Program-made: the position numbers and the translations under genes
Source of the DNA: Methanofollis aquaemaris
GTDB lineage: Archaea > Halobacteriota > Methanomicrobia > Methanomicrobiales > Methanofollaceae
Direction: 5' to 3'
NCBI RefSeq assembly: GCF_017357525.1
Contig: NZ_CP036172.1
Coordinates: 904,561-968,560, forward strand
DNA length: 64,000 nt
The notes under the pieces: model-generated
Databases searched by the model: none
The model's input: only the letters and a program-made list of their open reading frames with translations
Told to the model about the DNA's origin: nothing
Shown: positions 41,531 to 50,031 of the stretch, in pieces
Layout: the number at the start of each line of letters is the position of its first letter
Position numbering within the stretch: the stretch's first letter is position 1

Positions 41531-41722
41531 GTGCAGAAGGAAGAGTTGCTCCACTTACACATGCTCTTGATGCATATCAAGAAATATTACGAAACTACCA
41601 CCGGAGATGAGGTTTACACCCCGGATTACGATGTGCTTGGCGTCTCCCCCGCCCACATCCACAAGAACAAGATCTCCCACAAGAAGGCGATCCTTGCACT
41701 CGGCGAGGACCTGGTTCACTAG
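41531..41722 (+). CDS. UPF0058-family small protein
   Basis: The 63-residue protein is the conserved euryarchaeal UPF0058 family, recognised by the start QKEELLHLHMLLMHIKKY and by LGVSPAHIHKNKISHKKAI. It forms a small helical bundle; function is unknown. The start is GTG 41531, placed 4 nt behind GGTGA at 41522-41526 and matching the family length; the TTG at 41513 would add six residues. It opens the elp3-priS-gins51 run. Confidence 0.85.
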   Translation: MQKEELLHLHMLLMHIKKYYETTTGDEVYTPDYDVLGVSPAHIHKNKISHKKAILALGEDLVH

Positions 41723-41812
41723 CTGCGCAGTTCCACTCCCCTCGCCCAGCAGGTGGAAGGGATCCACAAGGCAACCCATAATGAGGGCGTAGCACAAGAA
41801 CATTAAGACGGT

Positions 41813-43384
41813 ATGGATGATGTCGACCTCTGCCGGGAGATCATCTCCCGCATCTCTTCTCAGCCCTGCGGGACATCAGATCTCCAGCGGGTTAAGATTG
41901 CGGTCTGCCGAAAATATAGCGTGAGTTCCATCCCCAAGAACTCCGCGATCCTCGCCGCAGCCACGCCCGACGAGGAGAAGGTGCTGCGCGAGGTGCTCAT
42001 GGTCAAACCGACCCGGACGATCTCGGGCGTCGCCCCGATTGCGACGATGACCTCACCGGCCCCCTGCCCGCATGGCAAGTGTCTCCCCTGCCCGGGCGGC
42101 CCTGAACACCCCTTCGGTTCGCCGCAGAGTTACACCGGCCAGGAACCGGCGGCCCTCAGGGGCACCCAGCACGAGTTCGATCCCTATGCCCAGGTGCAGG
42201 CCAGACTCTCGCAACTCGAGGCCCTGGGTCATCATGTGGACAAGGCCGAACTGATCGTGATGGGCGGGACGATGACCGCACGCCCAAGAGAGTATCAGGA
42301 GTGGTTTGTCCACTCGTGCGTCCACGCGATGAACGAGTACCGCTCCGGCGAACACCGTCCCTTCGACCCGGCGACGGTCCTGGAGGAGAACGAATCAGCA
42401 CCGGTGCGGTGCATTGCCACGACCTTCGAGACCCGTCCCGACTGGTGCCGGCGCGAGCACCTCGACGGGATGCTTGACCTCGGGGTGACCAAGGTCGAAC
42501 TCGGTGTCCAGCACACCGACGACGCCGTCCTCACCCTCAACCGGCGCGGGTGCATGGTGGCCGATGCGGTCGAAGCGAACCGTCTCCTGCGGGACGCCGG
42601 GATCAAGGTCGGGTTTCACATGATGCCAAACCTCCCGGGAAGCGATCTCGAAAAGGACCGGGAGATGTTTCAGACACTCTTTGCAGACGAGGGGTTCAGG
42701 CCTGACTTTCTCAAGATCTATCCCACCCTGGTGACGCCCGGCTCAGAGATCGAAACCCTCTGGGAAGAGGGGGGGTACGCCCCATACCCTGAAGACGACC
42801 TGGTGGATCTCGTCGCCTATGCAAAGTCTCTCCTGCCCGAATATGTCCGTCTCCAGCGGGTGCAGCGCGACATCCCGGCGCGGTTGATCGTCGCGGGGTC
42901 GCGCCACTCCAACTTCAGGCAACTCGCCCAGCAGCGGTTGCACGAACATGGCGGGGCGTGCCGGTGCATCAGGTGCCGGGAGGCCGGGCGACGCCGGCCC
43001 ACCGGCACCCCGGCGGTGCGAGACCTGACCTATGCGTGCTGCGGCGGGACCGAACACTTCATCCAGGTCGAGGCCGGCGACGCCCTCATCGGCTTCGCGC
43101 GCCTCCGCTATCCGGGGGAGGCGGTCAGGCCCGAACTCGACGGGGCGGCCCTCCTGCGCGAGCTCCATGTCTACGGGGCGATGGTCCCCCTCGGGACGAA
43201 CAGCGGAGAGGGAGAATTCCAGCACCGCAACTTCGGCAGAGAACTTCTTGCCAGGGCCGAGGAGACCGCACGCGCAGACGGCTTCGGCCGCCTCGCCGTC
43301 AACAGCGGGGTGGGGGTCAGACCCTATTATCGGGGTCAGGGCTATGAACGCGAAGGGCCATACATGGTAAAGAGACTGCAATGA
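41813..43384 (+). CDS. elp3: Elp3-type tRNA uridine-34 modification enzyme
   Basis: The 523-residue protein joins a radical-SAM domain and a C-terminal GNAT domain. It installs the carboxymethyl group on wobble uridine. The cluster cysteines are 85, 90 and 93 (PCPHGKCLPCPGG), followed by PQSYTGQEPA. A later CRCIRC zinc site lies at about 383-388. The GNAT part (about 400-523) ends VRPYYRGQGYEREGPYMVK. Archaeal Elp3 acts alone without the other Elongator subunits. Its stop overlaps the priS start by 4 nt. Confidence 0.93.
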   Translation: MDDVDLCREIISRISSQPCGTSDLQRVKIAVCRKYSVSSIPKNSAILAAATPDEEKVLREVLMVKPTRTISGVAPIATMTSPAPCPHGKCLPCPGGPEHPFGSPQSYTGQEPAALRGTQHEFDPYAQVQARLSQLEALGHHVDKAELIVMGGTMTARPREYQEWFVHSCVHAMNEYRSGEHRPFDPATVLEENESAPVRCIATTFETRPDWCRREHLDGMLDLGVTKVELGVQHTDDAVLTLNRRGCMVADAVEANRLLRDAGIKVGFHMMPNLPGSDLEKDREMFQTLFADEGFRPDFLKIYPTLVTPGSEIETLWEEGGYAPYPEDDLVDLVAYAKSLLPEYVRLQRVQRDIPARLIVAGSRHSNFRQLAQQRLHEHGGACRCIRCREAGRRRPTGTPAVRDLTYACCGGTEHFIQVEAGDALIGFARLRYPGEAVRPELDGAALLRELHVYGAMVPLGTNSGEGEFQHRNFGRELLARAEETARADGFGRLAVNSGVGVRPYYRGQGYEREGPYMVKRLQ

Positions 43385-44514
43385 AACCCGCAACCCTCGA
43401 ATTCCTCAACCAGCGCTTCAATTCGTATTATCGCGAGAATTTCCTCGCCATGCCCCCAGGGCTCCAGCAGCGGGAGTGGGGTTTCGTCTTCTTCGGCCAG
43501 GAGCAGGGGATACGGATGCGCCGTCACCTGGGCTTCGGGTCGCGCGAGGAGTGCACCGACTACATCAGGTCGATGGCACCGGCGCACGCCTATTATTCGA
43601 CAGCCTACTACACCGATCCCGGCGCGGGGACGATGGGGGAGAAGGGTTGGACCGGGGCCGATCTCATCTTCGACATCGATGCCGACCACCTGGTGAAGGG
43701 CGTGCCCTACGATGCGATGCTCGCGCGGGTCAAGGAGGAGACCGAGAAACTCCTGACCATGCTCACCGAAGAACTTGGCTTCTCCCGAAAGTCGCTCACT
43801 CTCGTCTTCTCAGGCGGGCGAGGATATCATGTCCATGTCAGAGACCCAAGAGTCCTCGGCTGGGAGAGCCAGGAGCGCAGGGAAATCGTCGACTATCTCT
43901 GCGCCACCGGTCTCGCCCCCGGTTCCCTCTTTGCCATGGGGAATAGTGGGGGCTGGCAGGGCAGGTTCGCCTCGGCCCTCCAGGAGTACGCCAACCGGCT
44001 TTTTGCCGACGGTGAGAAGGCCGCCCGCAAACACCTGCTCGAGATGGAGGGGGTAGGGGAGATCTATGCCGGGCGTTTCCTTGCGTCGATGCAGTCTGCA
44101 GAGTTCGCCGCAGGCAGAATCCCCAGAGATCTCCTCTCCTCCTCGGTACTGCAGACTCTCCTCTCTGGAGAAGGTGGAGAACTCATACCCCTGATCAAGG
44201 ACCGGGCCGCCCTGGTCGACGAACCGGTGACGACCGACATCAAACGGTTGATCAGAATGCCGACCTCCCTCCACGGCGGGAGCGGACTGCGGGTCGTCGA
44301 AGTCCCGCTCAAGGAACTTCCCGACTTCGACCCGCTCGTCGACGCCGTCGTCTTCTCTGAGCGGGAGGTGAAGGTGGACGCGGCCTTCGGACTCTCGATG
44401 CCGATCCTCGGGAAGACCTACACTGTGAAGAAGGGGACCAACCTCGTCCCCGAGGCCCTGGCCGTCTTCCTCTGCTGTCGCGGGATCGCCGAGATCGGGG
44501 GTGGGCGGCGATGA
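43381..44514 (+). CDS. priS: DNA primase small (catalytic) subunit PriS
   Basis: The 377-residue polymerase starts chains for DNA replication together with PriL, which is not in this window. The metal-binding aspartates are Asp98 and Asp100 (LIFDIDADH), and the nucleotide loop is FSGGRGYHVHVRD (about 143-155). The C-terminal part carries VTTDIKRLIRMPTSLHGGSGLRV, which is also family-diagnostic. The start overlaps elp3 (ATGA) and the end overlaps gins51, giving tight translational coupling. Confidence 0.94.
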   Translation: MKPATLEFLNQRFNSYYRENFLAMPPGLQQREWGFVFFGQEQGIRMRRHLGFGSREECTDYIRSMAPAHAYYSTAYYTDPGAGTMGEKGWTGADLIFDIDADHLVKGVPYDAMLARVKEETEKLLTMLTEELGFSRKSLTLVFSGGRGYHVHVRDPRVLGWESQERREIVDYLCATGLAPGSLFAMGNSGGWQGRFASALQEYANRLFADGEKAARKHLLEMEGVGEIYAGRFLASMQSAEFAAGRIPRDLLSSSVLQTLLSGEGGELIPLIKDRAALVDEPVTTDIKRLIRMPTSLHGGSGLRVVEVPLKELPDFDPLVDAVVFSEREVKVDAAFGLSMPILGKTYTVKKGTNLVPEALAVFLCCRGIAEIGGGRR

Positions 44515-45146
44515 TGGACCTCGACGATCTCAGGATCATTGTCTGGAACGAGCGGGAGAGCGGGAAACTCTCCGAGATCCCGGGCGACCTCTTCAGGACG
44601 GCGAAGCGCTCTCTGGACGAACTCTACGAGGAGATCAATCAGATCCATGACCCCTTCTCCGAGGAGAGCGCGGTCCTCCAGGACCGGTTCCAGGCGATCA
44701 AGGAGACGCTCAATGGCATCATCAAGATCAGACTCAAGAAGATCATGAGACTTGCCGAGGCCCAGAACGAGGCCGAGTACTCGGACAAGGAGGAACTGAA
44801 ATTGATGCTCCCGGCAGAACGAACGATGTTCGATGCGGTCTGCCGCGAGATCGCCGCATGCCGCGAGGGCCTCCTCGAAGGAACAGAGAGAGAGTTCACC
44901 CCCACGGCGCCGGTCGAGGACGAACTGATCTTCCCCGCCGGTGAAGAGGAAGAAGTGCCGGCACCGGGGGCCGCGGCCGCGGCCGGGACTGCGCTGGTGT
45001 TGATCAGAGAGGAAGTCCCTGAGTTCATGGGACTTGACGGCCGCACCTACGCCCTTGAGACAGAGGACATCGTCACCCTCCCCAGGGAGAATGCGGACGT
45101 GCTCTGCGGGCGCAACATAGCCTTAAATATAAGGCTTATCAAATAA
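44511..45146 (+). CDS. GINS complex subunit (Gins51-like)
   Basis: The 211-residue protein fits archaeal Gins51/Gins15: a helical A domain (about 1-120; LSEIPGDLFRTAKRSLDELYEEI), a variable acidic and alanine-rich linker (EEEEVPAPGAAAAAG), and a small C-terminal beta domain (about 155-211; YALETEDIVTLPRENADVL). GINS joins Cdc45/RecJ-like protein and MCM in the replicative helicase. The overlap with priS strengthens the call. ATG 44511 overlaps the priS stop; ATG 44514 is equivalent. Confidence 0.85.
   Translation: MMDLDDLRIIVWNERESGKLSEIPGDLFRTAKRSLDELYEEINQIHDPFSEESAVLQDRFQAIKETLNGIIKIRLKKIMRLAEAQNEAEYSDKEELKLMLPAERTMFDAVCREIAACREGLLEGTEREFTPTAPVEDELIFPAGEEEEVPAPGAAAAAGTALVLIREEVPEFMGLDGRTYALETEDIVTLPRENADVLCGRNIALNIRLIK
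45123..45131 (+). promoter_or_regulatory. TATA box of rpl44e operon
   Basis: TTAAATATA lies inside the last codons of gins51. A start about 25 nt downstream (near 45155) would produce a transcript beginning just before the structured leader, giving the ribosomal-protein genes a promoter separate from priS-gins51. Confidence 0.5.
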
Positions 45147-45159
45147 TACAGATATTCGA

Positions 45160-45280
45160 GAGAATAGTGCCGGGCAATCAGGGTGGGAAGAAAATGGGAT
45201 ATCCTTCATTGGATCCCGGATTCCCCCCGATAATAGGTCGGACCCGGCACTGCCGCCAAGCCCGGAACGGGCTGCAACGA
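45160..45280 (+). ncRNA. Structured RNA leader upstream of rpl44e
   Basis: Three nested pairings are visible. AGTGCCGGG (45166-45174) pairs perfectly with CCCGGCACT (45243-45251). GGGTGGGAA (45181-45189) pairs with TTCCCCCC (45221-45228) with one bulged T. GGGATATCC (45195-45203) pairs with GGATCCC (45210-45216) with an AT bulge and a TTCATT loop. A second hairpin, AGCCCG-GAA-CGGGCT (45259-45273), follows. The internal loop is asymmetric (CAATCA against GATAATAGGTCGGA). It is unusually stable for an mRNA leader. It may be a ribosomal-protein regulatory leader or an independent small RNA. Confidence 0.6.
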
Positions 45281-45301
45281 CCATCGTGAGGGGCTTATTT
45301 C

Positions 45302-45580
45302 ATGAAAATGCCAGCAAAATTTAGGGCTTACTGTCCGCACTGCAGATCGCATGAGGTACACGAAGTTGAGAAGGTGAAGAAGGGCCGCGTCAACGGTCTG
45401 CACTGGATCGACCGGCAGAAAGCCCGGAGAGGGAAAGTGGGCAACATGGGCAAGTTCTCAAAGGTACCTGGTGGCGACAAGCCAACCAAGAAGGTTAACG
45501 TCAGGTACCGTTGCACCAAGTGCGGGAAGGCACACCTCCGTGCGGGATGGAGAGCAGGCAAGTTCGAGATTGTGGAGTGA
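45302..45580 (+). CDS. rpl44e: 50S ribosomal protein L44e
   Basis: The 92-residue basic protein is archaeal/eukaryotic L44e (eL42), which sits near the ribosomal E site. The two zinc-knuckle pairs are YCPHC (10-14) and CTKC (72-75), with the conserved [13 protein letters not shown]-like loop here as [19 protein letters not shown] 45302 starts it behind the structured leader; [14 protein letters not shown] matches the family. S27e follows after 4 nt. Confidence 0.95.
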   Translation: MKMPAKFRAYCPHCRSHEVHEVEKVKKGRVNGLHWIDRQKARRGKVGNMGKFSKVPGGDKPTKKVNVRYRCTKCGKAHLRAGWRAGKFEIVE

Positions 45581-45584
45581 AAAT

Positions 45585-45773
45585 ATGGTACATCAGCACA
45601 GAGAAAACAGGAGCAAGTTCTACAGGGTCAAGTGTCCTGACTGCGAGAACGAGCAGGTGATCTTCGAGAAGGCCGCCACGGTCGTCGACTGTGCGGTCTG
45701 CGGGCATGTCCTCGCCGAACCCACCGGTGGCAAGGCAACGATCAAAGCTGAGATCACGGCAGAACTCCAGTGA
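45585..45773 (+). CDS. rps27e: 30S ribosomal protein S27e
   Basis: The 62-residue protein has the four-cysteine zinc finger of S27e: [13 protein letters not shown] and [17 protein letters not shown]. It binds 16S rRNA on the small subunit. ATG 45585 has GGAGTGA 6 nt upstream, inside the end of rpl44e. A frame opening at 45471 overlaps rpl44e and is a shadow. The gene pair L44e-S27e is a conserved archaeal unit. Confidence 0.95.
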   Translation: MVHQHRENRSKFYRVKCPDCENEQVIFEKAATVVDCAVCGHVLAEPTGGKATIKAEITAELQ

Positions 45774-45782
45774 GATTGTCAG

Positions 45783-46568
45783 ATGCACGATATAGACGAA
45801 TGGCCGGAAGAGAGCGAACTCGTCGTATGCACCGTTGAAGACGTCAAGGACTTTGTAGCCTTTGTGCGTCTGGACGAATACGCGAGCAAGAAAGGTCTTA
45901 TTCACATCTCCGAGATCGCAACCGGCTGGGTCAAGCACATCAGAGACTACGTCAGAGAGGGTCAGAAGGTCGTTTGCAAGGTTCTCAGCGTCGATCCCAA
46001 GCGCGGACACATCGATCTCTCCCTCAAGGATGTCAACGACCACCAGCGGCGTGAGAAGATCCAGGAGTGGAAGAACGAGCAGAAGGCCGAGAAGTGGATC
46101 GGTTTTGTCGCAAAAGGTACCGGCGCCGATCCCCAACTGATCAGGGATGCCTTCTACTCCAACTTCGGACTGCTCTATTCGGCATTCGAGGAGATCGTGA
46201 CAAAAGGCGACGCCGCACTGAAGGATCTGGACTTCAAGACAGAGGTCAACGAAGCCCTCAAGACCGTCGCTCAGGAAAACGTAAAGATTCCGAAGGTGAC
46301 GATCACCGGGACTCTCGTCCTTGCCTCGACGAAGCCGGACGGAGTGAACATCATCCGCAGGGCTCTCCGGAGCGCACAGCCGAAGGTTGAGGAAGAAGTC
46401 GACATCGAACTCGTCTACCTTGGGGCCCCGAACTACCGGATCAAGGTCACCGCACCTGACTATAAGATGGCCGAAAAGACCATCGATAAAGCGTCATCTG
46501 CGGCGATCGGGGTCATGGAACGGGCCGGTGACACCGGAAAGTTTGTAAGAAAGGCAAAGAGCGCATGA
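45783..46568 (+). CDS. eif2a: Translation initiation factor aIF2 alpha subunit
   Basis: The 261-residue protein has an N-terminal S1-type OB domain (about 8-85; GLIHISEIATGWVKHIRDYVREGQ split), a helical middle domain and a C-terminal alpha-beta domain (from about 175; VTITGTLVLASTKPDGVNIIRRAL) that contacts the gamma subunit. aIF2 carries initiator Met-tRNA to the ribosome. It stands 9 nt after rps27e, and its stop overlaps the nop10 start. Confidence 0.95.
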   Translation: MHDIDEWPEESELVVCTVEDVKDFVAFVRLDEYASKKGLIHISEIATGWVKHIRDYVREGQKVVCKVLSVDPKRGHIDLSLKDVNDHQRREKIQEWKNEQKAEKWIGFVAKGTGADPQLIRDAFYSNFGLLYSAFEEIVTKGDAALKDLDFKTEVNEALKTVAQENVKIPKVTITGTLVLASTKPDGVNIIRRALRSAQPKVEEEVDIELVYLGAPNYRIKVTAPDYKMAEKTIDKASSAAIGVMERAGDTGKFVRKAKSA

Positions 46569-46726
46569 GCGGGCGGATCCGGTACTGCGAGCGGGACCAC
46601 CGCTACACCCTCTTTTTCCGCTGTCCAGTCTGTGGGGAACCGACAAGGACGGCACATCCCGCCAGGTACTCTCCCCAGGACCATTACGGTGCTTACAGGA
46701 GGCTGGCGAAGCAATGGACGACATAG
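46565..46726 (+). CDS. nop10: H/ACA RNP protein Nop10
   Basis: The 53-residue gene encodes Nop10, which scaffolds Cbf5 in the H/ACA pseudouridylation particle. RYTLFFRCPVCGEPTRTAH and PARYSPQDHYGAYRRLAKQW match the family. The first zinc pair, usually CPxC, is CERD here (Cys8 then Asp11, with His12), so one ligand is substituted. The start overlaps the aIF2-alpha stop (ATGA), and the end overlaps the PAC2 start by 13 nt. It is shorter than many gene finders report. Confidence 0.9.
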   Translation: MSGRIRYCERDHRYTLFFRCPVCGEPTRTAHPARYSPQDHYGAYRRLAKQWTT

Positions 46727-47457
46727 GCGTAGCATATCTCACCGAAGACAAGGTCCAGGCAGACATTCTCGTCGAGGGGCTGCCGGGGATCGGTCAAGTC
46801 GGCAAACTCGTCGTCGAGCATATGATCCAAGAACTCGGCGCGGAGAAGATCGTGGATATCATCTCCGTTTTCCTCCCGCCGCAGGTGCTCATCGACCCTG
46901 GCGGCGTCGTCCGCTTGCCGGCCAACGAGATCTATCTCTGGAAGGGTGAGGAGAAGTCAATCGCGTTTCTCATCGGCGACTTCCAGAGCACTTCCAACGA
47001 GGGGCACTACCTCCTTGCCGACGCGTATCTCGATGTCGCCGAGGAACTCGGGGTGAAGCGGGTCTACACCCTGGGCGGCTTCGGAGTCGGCCACCTGGTC
47101 GAGGAACCGAGGGTGCTCGGTGCAGTGAACGACGAGAAGCTTATCGAAGAGGTGACCGAAGCCGGCGGTGTGATGGCCGGCGACGAGCCCGGCGGGATCG
47201 TCGGGGCCGCGGGTCTCCTCCTCGGGCTTGCTACGGAGCGCGGGATGGACGGGATCTGCCTGATGGGCGAGACCCCCGGCTATCTCGTCGACCCGAAGAG
47301 TGCCGGCGGGGTGCTCGCGGTTCTCACCAGACTCCTCGGGGTCGAGGTCGATCCCACACAACTCGCAGTGCATGCGGCTGAGATGGAAAAGATCCTCGCC
47401 AGGTACGAAGAGATGGAGCGGGGCAAAGAGGAAGAGTCCCTCAACTATATCGGGTGA
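46714..47457 (+). CDS. PAC2-family protein (proteasome assembly chaperone-like), cluster copy
   Basis: The 247-residue protein shares the PAC2 pattern ADILVEGLPGIGQVGKLVVEHM at the start and TLGGFGVGHLVEEPRVLGAVND in the middle. GGIVGAAGLLLGLATERGMDGICLMGETPGYLVDP (split about 168-202) is highly conserved in this group. It is about 30% of the way from the 1484 copy in sequence feel and clearly a different orthologue. It follows nop10 with a 13-nt overlap, as in many archaea, and ends 2 nt before endonuclease Q. Confidence 0.82.
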   Translation: MDDIGVAYLTEDKVQADILVEGLPGIGQVGKLVVEHMIQELGAEKIVDIISVFLPPQVLIDPGGVVRLPANEIYLWKGEEKSIAFLIGDFQSTSNEGHYLLADAYLDVAEELGVKRVYTLGGFGVGHLVEEPRVLGAVNDEKLIEEVTEAGGVMAGDEPGGIVGAAGLLLGLATERGMDGICLMGETPGYLVDPKSAGGVLAVLTRLLGVEVDPTQLAVHAAEMEKILARYEEMERGKEEESLNYIG

Positions 47458-47459
47458 GC

Positions 47460-48578
47460 ATGGCCGTCTACGCCGACCTCCACATCCACTCTCCTTTCTC
47501 GATGGCCACTTCGCCCTCGATGACACCGACGGCCCTCTGCGAGGCCGCGGCCCTCAAGGGGATCAGGGTGCTGGGAAGCGGGGACGCCCTCCACCCGGAG
47601 TGGCGGGCGGCCTGGAAGATGTATGAGGACGGGACCGGGACGGTCGTCCTCCCGACCACCGAGGTGGAAGGGAAGGGGCGGGTCCACCATCTTATCATCA
47701 TGGAGGACTTCTCCCTCTTCGAGGAACTCGCCCGGGTCTTCGCCCCCCATTCCCGAAACCTCCTGACCGGGGGGAGACCGCATGTGCATCTTGAGGGAGA
47801 GGCGATCGCCGCGGCGGTCCATGACCTCGGCGGACTGGTCGGTCCGGCCCATGCCTTCACCCCCTGGACCTCGCTCTATGCCTCCCATGACTCAGTCGCC
47901 TCCTGTTATGGCGAGGAGTCGATCGATTTTCTTGAACTCGGACTCTCGGCTGACACCACGTACGGCGCCGGGATCCCCGAACTCGACGGCGTCCCCTTCC
48001 TCTCCAACTCCGACGCCCACTCGGCCCACCCGGTCAAACTGGGCCGCGAGTTCAACCGCCTCGACCTCGGAGAGGCCACCCCGAAGGCCGCCTTCGACGC
48101 GTTGAAGCGGGGGAAGATCATGCTCAATGCCGGGTTTTTCCCTGAAGAGGGGAAGTACAACCGCACGGCCTGCACCAGGTGCTACCGGCAGTACTCTCTC
48201 GAAGAGGCGGGGACCCATGCCTGGACCTGCCCGGTCGACGGTGGGAAGATCAAGAAGGGGGTGCAGAACCGCGCCCATGAACTCGGCGGCGGTGGCGACC
48301 TCTCGGATCGCCCCCCGTACTATCACATTATCCCGCTTGGTGAGATCATCAGGGTGGTCCTTGGCGTCTCCTCCCCCAAGACCAGGAAGGTGGAGGCGCG
48401 ATATGCCAGGCTAACCGAGACCTTCGAGACCGAGATCGCTGTCCTCGCCGAGGTGCCGCCAGCCGAGATCAGAGCGGTGGACCCCGAGGTCGGGGACGCC
48501 ATCGCCGCCTTCAGGGAGGGACGGGTGAACCTTGTCCCCGGCGGCGGCGGGAAATACGGCACGTTTTCTTTTCTTTAG
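47460..48578 (+). CDS. Endonuclease Q (PHP domain, deaminated-base repair)
   Basis: The 372-residue protein has a PHP metallophosphoesterase domain (YADLHIHSPFSMATS at the start, GSGDALHPEW, LPTTEVEGKGRVHHLI, GPAHAFTPW, LSNSDAHSAHP) followed by a zinc finger with CTRC and CPVDG and a helical tail. This is the build of EndoQ of Thermococcales and some methanogens, which cleaves 5' to deoxyuridine, hypoxanthine and abasic sites. ATG 47460 follows GGGTGAGC; GTG 47454 is possible. It ends the information-processing cluster. Confidence 0.82.
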   Translation: MAVYADLHIHSPFSMATSPSMTPTALCEAAALKGIRVLGSGDALHPEWRAAWKMYEDGTGTVVLPTTEVEGKGRVHHLIIMEDFSLFEELARVFAPHSRNLLTGGRPHVHLEGEAIAAAVHDLGGLVGPAHAFTPWTSLYASHDSVASCYGEESIDFLELGLSADTTYGAGIPELDGVPFLSNSDAHSAHPVKLGREFNRLDLGEATPKAAFDALKRGKIMLNAGFFPEEGKYNRTACTRCYRQYSLEEAGTHAWTCPVDGGKIKKGVQNRAHELGGGGDLSDRPPYYHIIPLGEIIRVVLGVSSPKTRKVEARYARLTETFETEIAVLAEVPPAEIRAVDPEVGDAIAAFREGRVNLVPGGGGKYGTFSFL

Positions 48579-49335
48579 GTGCGGGAGAGAGAGGCCGGAC
48601 TGATCGGTCTGGACCTCCCTTTTGAAGATGCAGTACAATTTTTGAGAACTGGATTCCCATCCTCTCCTCGTGGCGAATCAATACCAGAAGGTCGCCAATA
48701 GAGTGTACCCGGACGATAGAGAACTCTGGCCGTGAAAAAATATTCTGTACTCTCTTGCGAAGATAGCGCCGGGAACGACACCATTTTCTTCACGATCTCT
48801 CCTCCACCTTTCCGGCCCAATCGCAATCACGGGGGTCCGGTGGTCTCCCCGGTGCGAGAGGGCGATGAAAATTCTTTGATGGGGGCGGCCCCCCGATCAC
48901 CTGACGTCCCCTCCTCAATCGTTCCTGCTCTCACGTCTTCCCACAGATTCTCGCCGGGGGCACTGCCCCCGGACCCCTGCACGATGAGAATAGGTGAGGG
49001 AGCGACGATAGCGTTGTTCATGCCCACTGTCCAGTCGTGGGGAGCGGATCAAGGGGCCCTACAGGTTGAGATTTGAGCGATGACGTGCCACAAAGTGCCT
49101 CGCGCCCCCGTTCCATCTGCAATGGCGAGTGGCGAGGGACAGAAGAGCAGAACAACCTGCGAGTGCGATCCCCTCCCCCCACCTGCGCGCGCCCCCCTCC
49201 AACGGCGGCACGACAGTCAGGTTCATATCAGAGGAGATCACGTCGTCCAGAGGGACAGCGCAGGATAAATATCATGACCACACAAAAGTACGATCGACTT
49301 TCCCTAAATCAAATAAAATTGTTAATGGTGAGATC
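48579..49335. other. Intergenic with GC-rich repeats and cbi promoter
   Basis: No supported gene. Two GC-rich hairpin repeats lie at about 48815-48870 and 48935-49000 (CGCCGGGGGCACTGCCCCCGG). The right end is AT-rich, with GATAAATAT at 49264-49272 and AAATAAAATT at 49311-49320 as candidate promoter elements for cbiM. I saw no cobalamin-riboswitch box. Confidence 0.45.
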
Positions 49336-50031
49336 GTGCATATTATGGAAGGATTCCTCCCACCGGCCTGGTGCCTCTTCTGGTTCCTGGTCTCGGCCCC
49401 GTTCGTCGTCTACGGGATGTACCAACTGAGAATACTGATGAGAGAGAAGAGAGAGGCGCTCCCCCTCCTCGCCGTCGCAGGCGCCTTCATCTTCGTCCTC
49501 TCCTCCCTCAAACTCCCCTCGGTGAGCGGGAGCTGTTCCCACCCGACAGGGACCGGGCTTGGCGCCATCCTCTTCGGCCCCTTCATCACCTCGATCCTCG
49601 GGCTGATCGTCCTCCTGTACCAGGCGGTCTTCCTGGCCCACGGCGGCCTCACCACCCTAGGCGCAAACCTCTTCTCCATGGGGATCGCCGGCCCGCTCCT
49701 CGCCTATGCAATCTACCGGGGCGGCCAGAAGGTCGGGCTCAACACCTACCTTACCGTCTTCCTCGCCGCAGCCCTCGCCGACCTCTTCACCTACGTGGTA
49801 ACCGCGGCTCAGCTCGCCCTCGCCTTCCCGGCAGAGGCCGGAGGGTTTGTCACCTCGTTCATCGCCTTCGCCGCCGTCTACGCAGTCACCCAGATCCCCC
49901 TCGCGATCATCGAGGGCGCGGTCATCGCCCTGACCTTCAAGTACATCATCGACGTCCGCTCCGAGATCCTGGTCAGGCTCGGCGTGCTCTCCGACGCAGT
50001 GGCCGCACGCCTGCAGGAGGTGAAGGCATGA
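49336..50031 (+). CDS. cbiM: Cobalt ECF transporter S component CbiM
   Basis: The 231-residue membrane protein is the substrate-binding component for cobalt, needed for B12-type corrinoids. The start is GTG 49336, giving [12 protein letters not shown]; the N-terminal Met-His pair is part of the metal site in this family, so the exact start matters. The ATG three codons later would remove it. GGTGA lies 5 nt upstream. [19 protein letters not shown] carries the other conserved His (about residue 70). Seven helices are predicted. Confidence 0.92.
   Translation: MHIMEGFLPPAWCLFWFLVSAPFVVYGMYQLRILMREKREALPLLAVAGAFIFVLSSLKLPSVSGSCSHPTGTGLGAILFGPFITSILGLIVLLYQAVFLAHGGLTTLGANLFSMGIAGPLLAYAIYRGGQKVGLNTYLTVFLAAALADLFTYVVTAAQLALAFPAEAGGFVTSFIAFAAVYAVTQIPLAIIEGAVIALTFKYIIDVRSEILVRLGVLSDAVAARLQEVKA

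Noticed and set aside
45166-45251. tRNA with long variable arm
   Set aside because: A 9-bp closing stem is present, but no D arm, anticodon arm or T-loop consensus can be found.
45166-45280. Signal recognition particle RNA
   Set aside because: The hairpin near 45259-45273 looks like an SRP helix 8 (CCCGGAA), but the loop is closed differently, the required flanking loops do not fit, and there is no room for a 300-nt archaeal SRP RNA.
49000-49335. Cobalamin riboswitch before cbiM
   Set aside because: No B12-box-like sequence was found; only repeats and AT-rich promoter elements are visible.
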